A DNA stretch of 25,674 bases from DATDYW01 sp044375695 (GTDB lineage Bacteria > Patescibacteriota > Minisyncoccia > Phycocordibacterales > JAACPR01): positions 1 through 25,674 of the forward strand of contig JBILMG010000008.1 in the NCBI GenBank assembly GCA_044375695.1, read 5' to 3'. A program made the position numbers and the translations under genes. Positions 11,038 through 17,520 of the stretch are shown here, piece by piece. Every line of letters begins with the position of its first letter. The stretch's first letter is position 1. The notes under the pieces were generated by a model that worked only from the letters and a program-made list of their open reading frames with translations, searched no databases and was not told the origin of the DNA.

Positions 11038-12993
11038 CTACAGGATCGCGTCGGTATCCACCTCGAGCGCGACGTCCATCGGCAGCGTCTTGATGGCGCG
11101 CACCACCGCCGGATCGGGCCACGGGTCGCGCGGCAGCTTCCAGAGCGCGTGCGCGGCGAAAACGCCCTTCGCGAGCGGATCGCGTCCCGCGTAAATCGAA
11201 GGCTCCCGGCCGGGGATGACGTCGGCGCAAATTTCTTTGGCGCGCTTCACCGCCTCGGCCTGGGTCTTGCCGCCGACGGTCGCGCGAATCAGCAGGCCAA
11301 ACGGCGGGAAGCCGTACTCGCGACGCTCGTCGAGCTCTTCGCGGTAGAAGTCGGCCAAGGTGCCGCGCGCGGCGTGGGCGTAGAGCGTTTCACCCTTCAG
11401 GCGCGTCTGGATGAGGACGCGCCGCTTGGCGTGACTGCGCAGGTGCAGGAGCACCGCGAGCACCCGCTCGCGCATGCGGTACTCGGGCACCGCCAGGAGC
11501 GCGTCGACCGAGATGATGCCCAGGCACTCGAATTCCTCGCGGGCCAGGTTGGCCGCCATTTCGGTGCCGACCAGGATGCTGCCCGGCGTCGCGTACCACT
11601 TCTCGACGGCCTTGCGCGCCGCGGCCGCGGTCGGCGTTACCTCCGCGTCGACCACGAACACCTGCGCGTCTGGCGCTTTGGCCGCGAGCGCCGCGGCTAC
11701 CGTCTCGGTGCCGAAGCCGAGGCCTTTCAGGCGCCAGCTGCCGCAGCGCGGGCAGCAGTCGTCGGCGGCGCGCGCCGTGCCGCAGGTGCGGCAGCGAACC
11801 TCGCTCGACTTCGCGCCCTTGGCCCCGTACAGCGCGAGCGGTCGGTCGCAGCTGCCGCAGGAAATGGTGTGCCCGCAGTCGTCGCAGGTGAGGAGCGGCG
11901 CGAGGCCTTTGCGCCCCACGAAAAGGAAAGTTCGCTCGCCACGGCCGCGCGCCTCGTCCAGCATCGCCGACATCTCGATCGAGAACGGCCCGCGCCGCGC
12001 CTCCGCTCGCGCCGCGGCCGCGGCGATGTCCTCGCCGGTCTTCACCGGTCCCTCGTCGGCCGCTTTGGCCACCTCGACCACCTCGCACTCGGCGTCCGAG
12101 AGCGCGCGCAGGCGTAGGTTGCGGTGCTCCATTATTTCGTGGGCGCGGTACCGCTGCACCGTATCGGCGCGGAGCATCAGGTCGCCTAGGTAGATGGGGC
12201 AGCCGAGCGCCTCGGCGTACCGCTCGGCCAGGTGCCGGCAATCGATGATTGGGCGCCGGCGCGTGCGGTAGGCGGGGGAAGACTCGCGCTCGAGCACGAT
12301 GGCACCCCAGTCTGCGCGCGGCAGCGCCATGAACGCGGGCGTCGCGACCACCACGATCGGCCGGTCCGCGGCTACGGCTTCGGCCCATCGCGAGAGCTGC
12401 GCCTTCGCGGAGACCGCGGACGACAGCTCGAAGCACGAACCCTGAATGCCCTTGCCCAAGGATTCGGCGGCGACCCGCGCGTCCTCGGCGGTCGGCACCA
12501 GAAACAGCAGCGAGCGGCGGCGGGCCAGCTCCTGCCGCGCGATCGAGCGGTACTCGGCGAAGCGGTCCACGTCGCGGTCCATGACGCAGTACTTGGCCGC
12601 CACCCGGTTGCCGCGCGGGGCGATGTCGTCCGCGGCTGCTGCGGGCGGCTTCTCGGAGAGCGCGGCCGGCACGAACGAGGCCAGTACGGCTCCGGCTTCT
12701 GCCGCGTGCCAACGCGCCGCTTCCCTCGCCGCGGTAACGAATTCGGGGCGGAAGAACGCGCCGGGCTGCGCCTTACCCAGACGCTTGAGCTGGAAGCCAG
12801 ACGACTTAATTTCGGCCTTAGCGTCTTCGACCGCCCGCACCGAGACAATTAGACCCCAGACCTTTTTGCGCCGAATATCAATCTTGGCCAGCTGGCCAAC
12901 GGATACCGGATCGGCCGAGAAGTAGGAGAGCGACTCGATTCGAGCCGTTCGCGAGAGCGGAACTACCTCTACTATTTGCACCTGGCTAGTCAA
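11038..12993 (-). CDS. priA: PriA-like primosomal protein with degenerate helicase motifs
   Basis: The 651-aa length and the zinc-binding Cys array (370, 373, 379, 382, 401, 404, 414, 417; CDDCGHTISCGSC and CCPRCGS) identify PriA, the replication restart protein. The C-terminal part keeps FGTETVAAALAAK, ILVGTEMAANLA, YRMRERV and the EREYGFPPFG-like RREYGFPPFG. The ATPase motifs are lost: where Walker A (G-x-T-G-S-G-K-T) belongs there is RDVDRFAEYRSIARQE (about 140-155), and where DEEH belongs there is ERESSPAY (235-242). It probably keeps DNA and partner binding without helicase activity (inference). The start is TTG 12993, directly after an in-frame TGA, or GTG 12981. Confidence 0.85.
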   Translation of the reverse strand: MTSQVQIVEVVPLSRTARIESLSYFSADPVSVGQLAKIDIRRKKVWGLIVSVRAVEDAKAEIKSSGFQLKRLGKAQPGAFFRPEFVTAAREAARWHAAEAGAVLASFVPAALSEKPPAAAADDIAPRGNRVAAKYCVMDRDVDRFAEYRSIARQELARRRSLLFLVPTAEDARVAAESLGKGIQGSCFELSSAVSAKAQLSRWAEAVAADRPIVVVATPAFMALPRADWGAIVLERESSPAYRTRRRPIIDCRHLAERYAEALGCPIYLGDLMLRADTVQRYRAHEIMEHRNLRLRALSDAECEVVEVAKAADEGPVKTGEDIAAAAARAEARRGPFSIEMSAMLDEARGRGERTFLFVGRKGLAPLLTCDDCGHTISCGSCDRPLALYGAKGAKSSEVRCRTCGTARAADDCCPRCGSWRLKGLGFGTETVAAALAAKAPDAQVFVVDAEVTPTAAAARKAVEKWYATPGSILVGTEMAANLAREEFECLGIISVDALLAVPEYRMRERVLAVLLHLRSHAKRRVLIQTRLKGETLYAHAARGTLADFYREELDERREYGFPPFGLLIRATVGGKTQAEAVKRAKEICADVIPGREPSIYAGRDPLAKGVFAAHALWKLPRDPWPDPAVVRAIKTLPMDVALEVDTDAIL

Positions 12994-13022
12994 TCACCGC
13001 TCGCCCTTGCCGTCGAGGATGA

Positions 13023-13051
13023 TTGACATTTCAGTCAAAAAGACCTACCGT
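13023..13051 (+). promoter_or_regulatory. Promoter-like pair with inverted TTGAC/GTCAA
   Basis: TTGACA (13023-13028), 17 nt, TACCGT (13046-13051) on the plus strand. TTGAC-N6-GTCAA (13023-13038) is a perfect inverted repeat and could be an operator or a -35 for both strands. About 250 nt separate it from mreB. Confidence 0.45.
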
Positions 13052-13057
13052 CTGGCA

Positions 13058-13214
13058 GAAGATTCTGATTCCGAGTGCGCCATCCTCGGGCTCAGGTCCC
13101 GGCTTCCGCCGCGGCCTGCCCATGGTGTCCTTCGCTCGTTGTTGGTTGCTGTCTTCGCCCCCCCCCGGATGACCCCGGTGCCCAGATCGGCTTTCTGGCC
13201 CAAAAGTCTCCTCT
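13058..13214 (+). other. Possible small RNA or mreB leader
   Basis: This stretch between a TTGACA/TACCGT promoter and a hairpin with T5 (13215-13250) has no convincing reading frame. Expected transcript length is about 190 nt. It resembles no RNA family I can name. It includes a C9 run (about 13160-13168). It may be an sRNA, an attenuated leader of mreB or plain spacer. Confidence 0.3.
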
Positions 13215-13250
13215 CCCCGGTTCCGCTTGCGGAGCCGGGGATGACTTTTT
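13215..13250 (+). terminator. Hairpin plus T5, terminator or attenuator upstream of mreB
   Basis: An 11-bp stem with one G-U pair (13215-13225 / 13230-13240), then ATGACTTTTT on the plus strand. It would stop transcription from the promoter at 13023 before mreB. Confidence 0.55.
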
Positions 13251-13252
13251 CT

Positions 13253-13281
13253 GGCCCGGGCCCGCTGCGCGGGCCCGGGCC
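13253..13281. other. 12-bp all-GC hairpin before the mreB -10
   Basis: GGCCCGGGCCCG and its exact complement flank a 5-nt loop, ending 6 nt before the extended -10 of mreB, where a -35 would be. It may be a regulator site or DNA cruciform. Confidence 0.6.
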
Positions 13282-13286
13282 TCTCG

Positions 13287-13294
13287 TGTATAGT
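13287..13294 (+). promoter_or_regulatory. Extended -10 of the first mreB
   Basis: TGTATAGT, ending 11 nt before the ATG at 13306, so the leader is about 4-6 nt. No -35. Confidence 0.6.
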
Positions 13295-13305
13295 GACCGG
13301 CACCT

Positions 13306-14322
13306 ATGGGCTTTTTCTCGGCACCCCGCATCGGCATCGATCTCGGCACCGCCAATACCCTGGTTTTCGTGCCGGGCCGCGGCGTGGTGCTCAACGAGCC
13401 GTCGGTGGTGGCCGTCTCCGAGCACGACCGCCGCATCCTCGCGGTCGGCGCCGAAGCCAAGGACATGGTCGGCAAGACGCCGGAGTCGATCGTCGCGTAC
13501 CGCCCGATGGCCAACGGCGTCATCGCCGACTACCGCGTCACCGAGGCGATGCTCGCGTACTTCATCAGGAAGGCGCTCGGCCGCTGGAGCTTCTGGCGTC
13601 CCGAGGTGCTGGTCTCGGTGCCCGCGGGCGTGACCTCGACCGAGCGCCGCGCCGTTATCGAGGCTGCCATTAAGGCGGGCGCTAAGAACGCCTTCGTCGT
13701 GAAGGAGCCGATTCTCGCCGCAATCGGCGCCGGCATCCCGATTCACGAGGCCAAGGGCCGCATGATCGTCGACATCGGCGGCGGCACCACGGACGTCGCG
13801 GTCATCTCGCTCGGCGGCATCGTCTCGTGCGTCTCGGTTAAGTGCGCCGGCAATCGCCTCGACGCCGCGGTGGTCGACTACGTCAAAAAAACTTTCAATC
13901 TCGCGATTGGCGACGGCACGGCCGAGCGCATCAAGCAGGAGGTTGGCTCGGCGGTCCTCGTCGAAGATGAGCTCGAGATGACGGTGAAGGGGCGCGACCT
14001 GCTGACGGGCCTGCCGCGTTCGGTCACCGTCAAGACCAACGAAATCGTGAAGGCGATTCAGCGCGAGCTCAAGGAGATGATTGGCGCCATCAAGACGGTG
14101 CTGCAGGAGACTCCACCCGAGCTCGCCTCGGACATCATCGACACCGGCATCGTGCTCACCGGCGGCAGCTCGCAGCTGCGTAATTTGCCGGAGCTGGTCT
14201 TTCGCCGCACCGGCGTGAAGGCGGCGCTCGCGAAAGACGCGCTGTTCTGCGTGGCGAAGGGGACCGGCACGGCGCTCGCGCACCTCGACACCTATAAGCG
14301 GTCTGTCGCGGGCAAACGGTAG
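13306..14322 (+). CDS. mreB: MreB, first paralogue
   Basis: A 338-aa bacterial actin. Phosphate 1 motif IGIDLGTANTLVFVPGRG (9-26), NEPSVVAV, VSVPAGVTSTERRAV, phosphate 2 MIVDIGGGTTDVAVISLGG (about 153-171) and adenosine loop GIVLTGGSSQLRNL (about 282-295; GGGA is usual, here GGSS) are all present. MreB polymerises under the membrane and directs lateral wall synthesis. This copy is monocistronic and far from the mreBCD cluster; its sequence differs clearly from the second copy at 21267. Upstream hairpins at 13215-13281 may regulate it. Confidence 0.95.
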   Translation: MGFFSAPRIGIDLGTANTLVFVPGRGVVLNEPSVVAVSEHDRRILAVGAEAKDMVGKTPESIVAYRPMANGVIADYRVTEAMLAYFIRKALGRWSFWRPEVLVSVPAGVTSTERRAVIEAAIKAGAKNAFVVKEPILAAIGAGIPIHEAKGRMIVDIGGGTTDVAVISLGGIVSCVSVKCAGNRLDAAVVDYVKKTFNLAIGDGTAERIKQEVGSAVLVEDELEMTVKGRDLLTGLPRSVTVKTNEIVKAIQRELKEMIGAIKTVLQETPPELASDIIDTGIVLTGGSSQLRNLPELVFRRTGVKAALAKDALFCVAKGTGTALAHLDTYKRSVAGKR

Positions 14323-14423
14323 CCGCCGAGTGCCGGCTGCGTCGAACTTTGCTCGCCCTCGCCGTAGCCTCCGCTACGTCGTCAGGCGGCCAAAGGTTCG
14401 CCTCGCTCGGCCCTGACGGCTAC
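14319..14423. repeat. GC-rich intergenic element after mreB
   Basis: GTAGCCG (14319-14325) and CGGCTAC (14417-14423) are inverted ends; the mreB stop lies in the left end. The inside has CGTAGC-CTCC-GCTACG and TTCGCCTCGCTCGG, similar in layout to 8299-8407 and to the right part of repeats A and B. Confidence 0.45.
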
Positions 14424-14451
14424 GCGGTTCGCGAAACGAAATACGGTATCC

Positions 14452-14489
14452 AAAAAAAAGAAAAGCGCGCCCGACAATGTCGGGCGCGC
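14452..14489 (-). terminator. Terminator, hairpin plus TTTTCTTTTTTTT tail
   Basis: A perfect 11-bp stem (14465-14475 / 14479-14489) with a 3-nt loop, then on the minus strand TTTTCTTTTTTTTGG. It ends the lipoprotein gene. Confidence 0.92.
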
Positions 14490-14498
14490 CGGCCGCGT

Positions 14499-14810
14499 TC
14501 ACCAGCGGCGGCAGCCTGGGCGGCCGCCGCCAAAGTTGATGACCGGCTGCTGCCAAACGGAGTACCCGCAGCCGTTTGGCCGCACGCGGAGCGGCGGCAT
14601 GGCGAACGGGCTCGGCGCCCCGCAGAAGCCCGGCTGGAAAACCGGCCTCCCGAAGGCGGGCCCGATAGGGCCGCAGAAGCCCGGCTGGAACGCCGGTCGG
14701 CACAGCGGCGGCGGGGCGCAGCCGTAAGGAGAGGGCACGATTGCCAGTTCGCAGCTGGTAAGAGCCAGCGCGGCTGTGGCGAGGGTAGTGTAAAGAGCGA
14801 GAGTCTTCAT
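14499..14810 (-). CDS. Small Gly/Pro/Cys-rich lipoprotein
   Basis: A 103-aa protein with a lipoprotein signal peptide: MKTLALYTTLATAALALTSC, lipobox ALTSC with the lipidated Cys at 20. The mature part is Pro, Gly and Cys-rich with a duplicated unit PAFQPGFCG / PVFQPGFCG (near 39-65) and another Gly-rich end (NFGGGRPGCRRW). It should sit at the outer face of the membrane; several Cys suggest disulphides or cell-surface cross-linking (inference). No family is recognised. It is a single-gene unit with its own promoter and terminator, convergent with mreB. Confidence 0.75.
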   Translation of the reverse strand: MKTLALYTTLATAALALTSCELAIVPSPYGCAPPPLCRPAFQPGFCGPIGPAFGRPVFQPGFCGAPSPFAMPPLRVRPNGCGYSVWQQPVINFGGGRPGCRRW

Positions 14811-14816
14811 CTTTCT

Positions 14817-14847
14817 TATTCAAACCCCGTTTCTCTAAAAAGTCAAA
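14817..14847 (-). promoter_or_regulatory. Promoter of the lipoprotein gene
   Basis: TTTGAC (14842-14847), about 18 nt, TGAATA (14817-14822), ending 6 nt before the ATG at 14810. Confidence 0.5.
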
Positions 14848-14869
14848 ATGCGGACGGTGGCCCGTGCGC

Positions 14870-14875
14870 TACAAT
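14870..14875 (+). promoter_or_regulatory. -10 box deciding the holB-like start
   Basis: TACAAT ends 6 nt before GTG 14882. The in-frame GTG 14864 lies upstream of this box and would not be in the transcript. Confidence 0.5.
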
Positions 14876-14881
14876 GTCCTC

Positions 14882-15565
14882 GTGCGCGAGCTCGAGGAAA
14901 CCCTAGAAAACAGCGGCGGCATCAGCCACGCCTACATCATCGAGGGTGCCGCGGACGCGTCCGTCGCGGCTGTCTGCGATTTCTGCGAGGGGAAGCTCGG
15001 CTGCGCGGTCGCCGGCAACCCCGATTTCGTGGTTTCCCGCTACGACACCCTGCTCGTCGATGACGCGGTCGCGCTGCGCGACCGTCAGTCCATGGTGACG
15101 GCCGAGGGCGGCCGTCAGGTAATCGTCGCCTCGTTCAGGAACGCCACGCGCGACGCCCAGAACGCGCTCCTCAAGGTGCTCGAGGAACCTTCCGCCCGCA
15201 CCCACTTCTTCCTCGTCGTGCCCTACGCCTCGCTCCTTCTGCCGACGGTGCGCTCGCGCGCGGTCCTCATCCGCCTCGGCGGCGACGCCGATCTCACCTT
15301 GGCCGGCCCGTGGCGCAAGGGGAACGTCGGCAAGCGTCTCTCGCTCGCCGAGAAACTCGCCAAAGATATCCGCGACGAGAAAAAGACGCGCGCCGACGGG
15401 CTCGCGCTCCTCGACGCCCTCGAGCGCTCGCTCGCGCCGGAGGTTTCCGAAAACGCGGCCGCTGCCCGCGGCGTCCGCGCCGTCCTCGCGGCCAAGCGTC
15501 GCTGGAACCACCACGGCTCATCGCCCAAGCTCCTCCTCGAATCGGTCGCGCTCGCGCTGCCGTAG
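14882..15565 (+). CDS. holB: DNA polymerase III delta' subunit-like protein
   Basis: A clamp-loader subunit-like protein of about 227 aa. It opens with HAYIIEG, which corresponds to the HAYLF-G start of the AAA fold; a conserved block QNALLKVLEEPSARTHFFLV (SRC-like region) is followed by LLPTVRSRAVLIRL. As usual for delta', no Walker A is kept, and the zinc module of E. coli delta' is reduced to two Cys (CDFCEGKLGC region). It loads the sliding clamp with DnaX and delta. It is short compared with about 330 aa in E. coli, with a minimal C-terminal domain. GTG 14882 is chosen for its leaderless spacing; GTG 14864 is the alternative. Confidence 0.85.
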   Translation: MRELEETLENSGGISHAYIIEGAADASVAAVCDFCEGKLGCAVAGNPDFVVSRYDTLLVDDAVALRDRQSMVTAEGGRQVIVASFRNATRDAQNALLKVLEEPSARTHFFLVVPYASLLLPTVRSRAVLIRLGGDADLTLAGPWRKGNVGKRLSLAEKLAKDIRDEKKTRADGLALLDALERSLAPEVSENAAAARGVRAVLAAKRRWNHHGSSPKLLLESVALALP

Positions 15566-15570
15566 CGGTG

Positions 15571-15602
15571 AAAAAGAAATGCCGCCCTTCGAAGAGGGCG
15601 GC
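15571..15602 (-). terminator. Terminator, hairpin plus TTTCTTTTT tail
   Basis: GCCGCCCT / AGGGCGGC stem (15581-15602), then on the minus strand ATTTCTTTTTCACC. It ends the gene stopping at 15613. Confidence 0.85.
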
Positions 15603-15612
15603 TTTGAGGTAT

Positions 15613-16047
15613 TTAAATCTCGGTTGGTGGCCTCGGAATTTCTCGGGCGGGCTCCTCGGGCGTTTCGGGGCTCTCGACCTCTTCGATATCTAGGAAATCG
15701 AGGATAGATAGGATGCCGAGCTCGGCAGACTCTCTGAGCGAGCGCGCGGTTTCCTCGTCGATTTCTCGCAGCGTCAGGCGGTACCGCTTGTTGTCGCCGG
15801 CCGCGGCCGGTACCCCTGCCAAAACCATCGCCCGATGGTCGCTGATCAGGAAGTGTTCGCCGCTTTCGCTCCGGTGGCTTGTCCAGGTTTCTGGCGCAGC
15901 CTGATCTTCTGCGACGACGGCCGCGGCGAGGTACATGCCCGTCACCGCGGCGTGGGCCTTTCCGAGGCTTTCCTGCCGCGCTTTGAGCCAAAGCGTTACG
16001 CCAAAGACCGTCGCGATAGTGGCAATAAATAGAATTACTTTTTTCAT
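15613..16047 (-). CDS. Membrane-anchored unknown protein, 144 aa
   Basis: An N-terminal segment MKKVILFIATIATVFGVTLW acts as signal anchor; there is no clear cleavage site or lipobox. The rest has a small domain (EHFLISDHRAMVLAGVPAA, KRYRLTLREIDEETARS) and an acidic, Pro/Glu-rich tail ending PRPPTEI. Topology is likely cytoplasm-in, domain-out. No family is recognised. It is a single-gene unit with its own promoter and terminator, convergent with the holB-like gene and divergent from frr. Confidence 0.7.
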   Translation of the reverse strand: MKKVILFIATIATVFGVTLWLKARQESLGKAHAAVTGMYLAAAVVAEDQAAPETWTSHRSESGEHFLISDHRAMVLAGVPAAAGDNKRYRLTLREIDEETARSLRESAELGILSILDFLDIEEVESPETPEEPAREIPRPPTEI

Positions 16048-16069
16048 TATTTTTAGATCTTACTAATAA

Positions 16070-16100
16070 TTCATACAATAAATATGCCTATTAAGTCAAT
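16070..16100 (-). promoter_or_regulatory. Promoter of the 144-aa gene
   Basis: ATTGACT (-35 at 16095-16100), about 18 nt, TATGAA (16070-16075), in strongly AT-rich DNA; leader about 16 nt. Confidence 0.6.
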
Positions 16101-16133
16101 TAATTGCCACCCGCGCGGCGTAGAGTTTTCCGG

Positions 16134-16139
16134 TATACT
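16134..16139 (+). promoter_or_regulatory. -10 box of frr
   Basis: TATACT preceded by CGG, 19 nt before the ATG. No clear -35. Confidence 0.55.
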
Positions 16140-16158
16140 CGCCGCATAACAAAACCGC

Positions 16159-16710
16159 ATGGCTTACGACTTCAAACCGTTCGACGCCCGCCTCGCCGAG
16201 GTCAAAGACTGGCTCGCCAAAGAGCTCGCCACCATTCGCACCGGCCGCGCTAACGCCGCCATCCTCGACGGTGTCCTGGTCGAAAACTACGGTGCCAAGG
16301 CCCCGATCAACCAGGTCGCGTCCGTCTCGGCCGAAGACCCGCGCACGCTCAAGGTGGCGCCGTGGGACACGTCCGTCGTGAAGGCAATCGAGAAGGGCAT
16401 CACCGACGCCGACCTCGGCCTGTCGGTCGTCTCGGACGGCCGCGTGCTGCGCGTCATCTTCCCGGAGCTCACCGCCGAGCGCCGCGAGATGCTCATCAAG
16501 CAGGCCGGCAAGAAGCTCGAGGAGGCCCGCGTCTCGCTGCGCAAGGAGCGCGAGGCCTGCTGGGACGCCATTCAGATGAAAGAGAAGGAGGGCGGCATGT
16601 CCGAGGACGACAAGTTCCGCGCCAAAGAAGACATGCAGAAAAAAGTCGATGCCGCGAATGCTTCTATGGACGCGGCCCTCGAGGCGAAAGAGGCGGAAGT
16701 GAGGGGGTAG
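16159..16710 (+). CDS. frr: Ribosome recycling factor
   Basis: A 183-aa protein of typical length that splits post-termination ribosomes with EF-G. Family landmarks are KELATIRTGRANAAILDGV (about 21-39), YGAKAPINQVASVSAEDPRTL, a central beta domain with APWDTSVVKAIEKGI, and the long helical hairpin LTAERREMLIKQAGKKLEEA with K-x-x-x-M-S-E-D-D-K near residue 148. All conserved blocks seem intact. In many bacteria frr lies near rseP and proS; here these remain in order but with minus-strand units between them. Confidence 0.97.
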   Translation: MAYDFKPFDARLAEVKDWLAKELATIRTGRANAAILDGVLVENYGAKAPINQVASVSAEDPRTLKVAPWDTSVVKAIEKGITDADLGLSVVSDGRVLRVIFPELTAERREMLIKQAGKKLEEARVSLRKEREACWDAIQMKEKEGGMSEDDKFRAKEDMQKKVDAANASMDAALEAKEAEVRG

Positions 16711-16770
16711 AGAAAAAGTAGAGAAAAAGAAAAGAAAAAGAAAAGGGCCTCGCGCGTTGCGCGAGGCCCT
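16711..16770 (-). terminator. Terminator with repeated U-tract
   Basis: A perfect 12-bp stem (16744-16755 / 16759-16770) with a GTT loop (plus strand) is followed on the minus strand by TTTTCTTTTTC repeated about three times, running 30 nt up to the frr stop. The tail looks like tandem copies of the usual U4-C-U4 unit. Confidence 0.9.
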
Positions 16771-16790
16771 ACGTTTGTTGGCTACCCGAC

Positions 16791-17438
16791 TCAGTTGTCG
16801 AGCGCGAGATCTTGCTCGCGCTGGTCATTTAGCCACACCCACACCCAGCCGGTGGGGGGTTCACCCTCTTCGATCGTGACGCGCACGTTGTGCGCGTTGT
16901 GCGCGCGCACTCTCTCGGACACGCGACACTCTGCCATCTCGCGTGATTCCCCAGCGGCGAATGTTTCGGCAAGTTCGTCGCGGACGCTCTTGCGAATCAT
17001 TCCGCTGGGGGAGGGGTAGGCGACCCCCGGAACCGCGCCGGTCGGCACGCGGTCGTACCGGACGATTGCGGTCCAGAAGCGTCCAGACTTCGGTTCCCGA
17101 CAACCTTGCCGGAACGAATCGCGGACGGATTGCCGCATGATCGGACAGGAGACGACCGTTTCGCCTGGGGCGACGTAGCGCGCCATGCCACCCCTTTCCG
17201 CTACGACCCAGGGGGTAGAGGCGGAGGCGATGACCATAGATGGCAACGTCATGACGAAGCCCAAGGCCGCGACCGTGCCGGAAACCCGACTGAGCCTAGA
17301 CCAACGGTCGCAATCTGCGACGATGAAGGCAATTACGCCGACGAAGAACGCCACAAAGCCGACGAGGGAGAACTCCGCGCTGGCGAGGATGGCGATAGCT
17401 GACTGGACTAACTGTTTGTATTCAATGATCGTATTCAT
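16791..17438 (-). CDS. Two-helix membrane protein of unknown function, 215 aa
   Basis: Two hydrophobic segments lie near residues 20-42 (FSLVGFVAFFVGVIAFIVA) and 53-75 (GTVAALGFVMTLPSMVIASA), followed by a 135-residue hydrophilic domain with four Cys (for example VVSCPIMRQSVRDSF, RQGCREPKSG, AECRVSERVRAH). Positive residues between the helices suggest the loop is cytoplasmic and both ends lie outside (inference). Cys spacing could allow disulphides. No family is recognised. Own promoter with a leaderless ATG; convergent with frr, divergent from rseP. Confidence 0.68.
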   Translation of the reverse strand: MNTIIEYKQLVQSAIAILASAEFSLVGFVAFFVGVIAFIVADCDRWSRLSRVSGTVAALGFVMTLPSMVIASASTPWVVAERGGMARYVAPGETVVSCPIMRQSVRDSFRQGCREPKSGRFWTAIVRYDRVPTGAVPGVAYPSPSGMIRKSVRDELAETFAAGESREMAECRVSERVRAHNAHNVRVTIEEGEPPTGWVWVWLNDQREQDLALDN

Positions 17439-17445
17439 CTATTCA

Positions 17446-17475
17446 AATATACTATATTTATATAAATAAGTCAAA
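17446..17475 (-). promoter_or_regulatory. Strong promoter of the 215-aa gene
   Basis: TTTGACT (-35 at 17470-17475), exactly 17 nt, TATATT (17446-17451), then 7 nt to the ATG. The spacer is all A/T except one G. The best example of the shared promoter design. Confidence 0.8.
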
Positions 17476-17505
17476 TAAGACCCACTGCCTGGATTCTGGC
17501 CGTGA

Positions 17506-17511
17506 TAAACT
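17506..17511 (+). promoter_or_regulatory. -10 box of rseP
   Basis: TAAACT within GTGATAAACT ends 9 nt before the ATG at 17521; near-leaderless. No -35. Confidence 0.5.
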
Positions 17512-17520
17512 CAAAGACGC

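Noticed and set aside
14864..14881. Upstream GTG as start of the holB-like gene
   Set aside because: It lies upstream of the TACAAT box that best explains transcription; kept as an alternative in the annotation.
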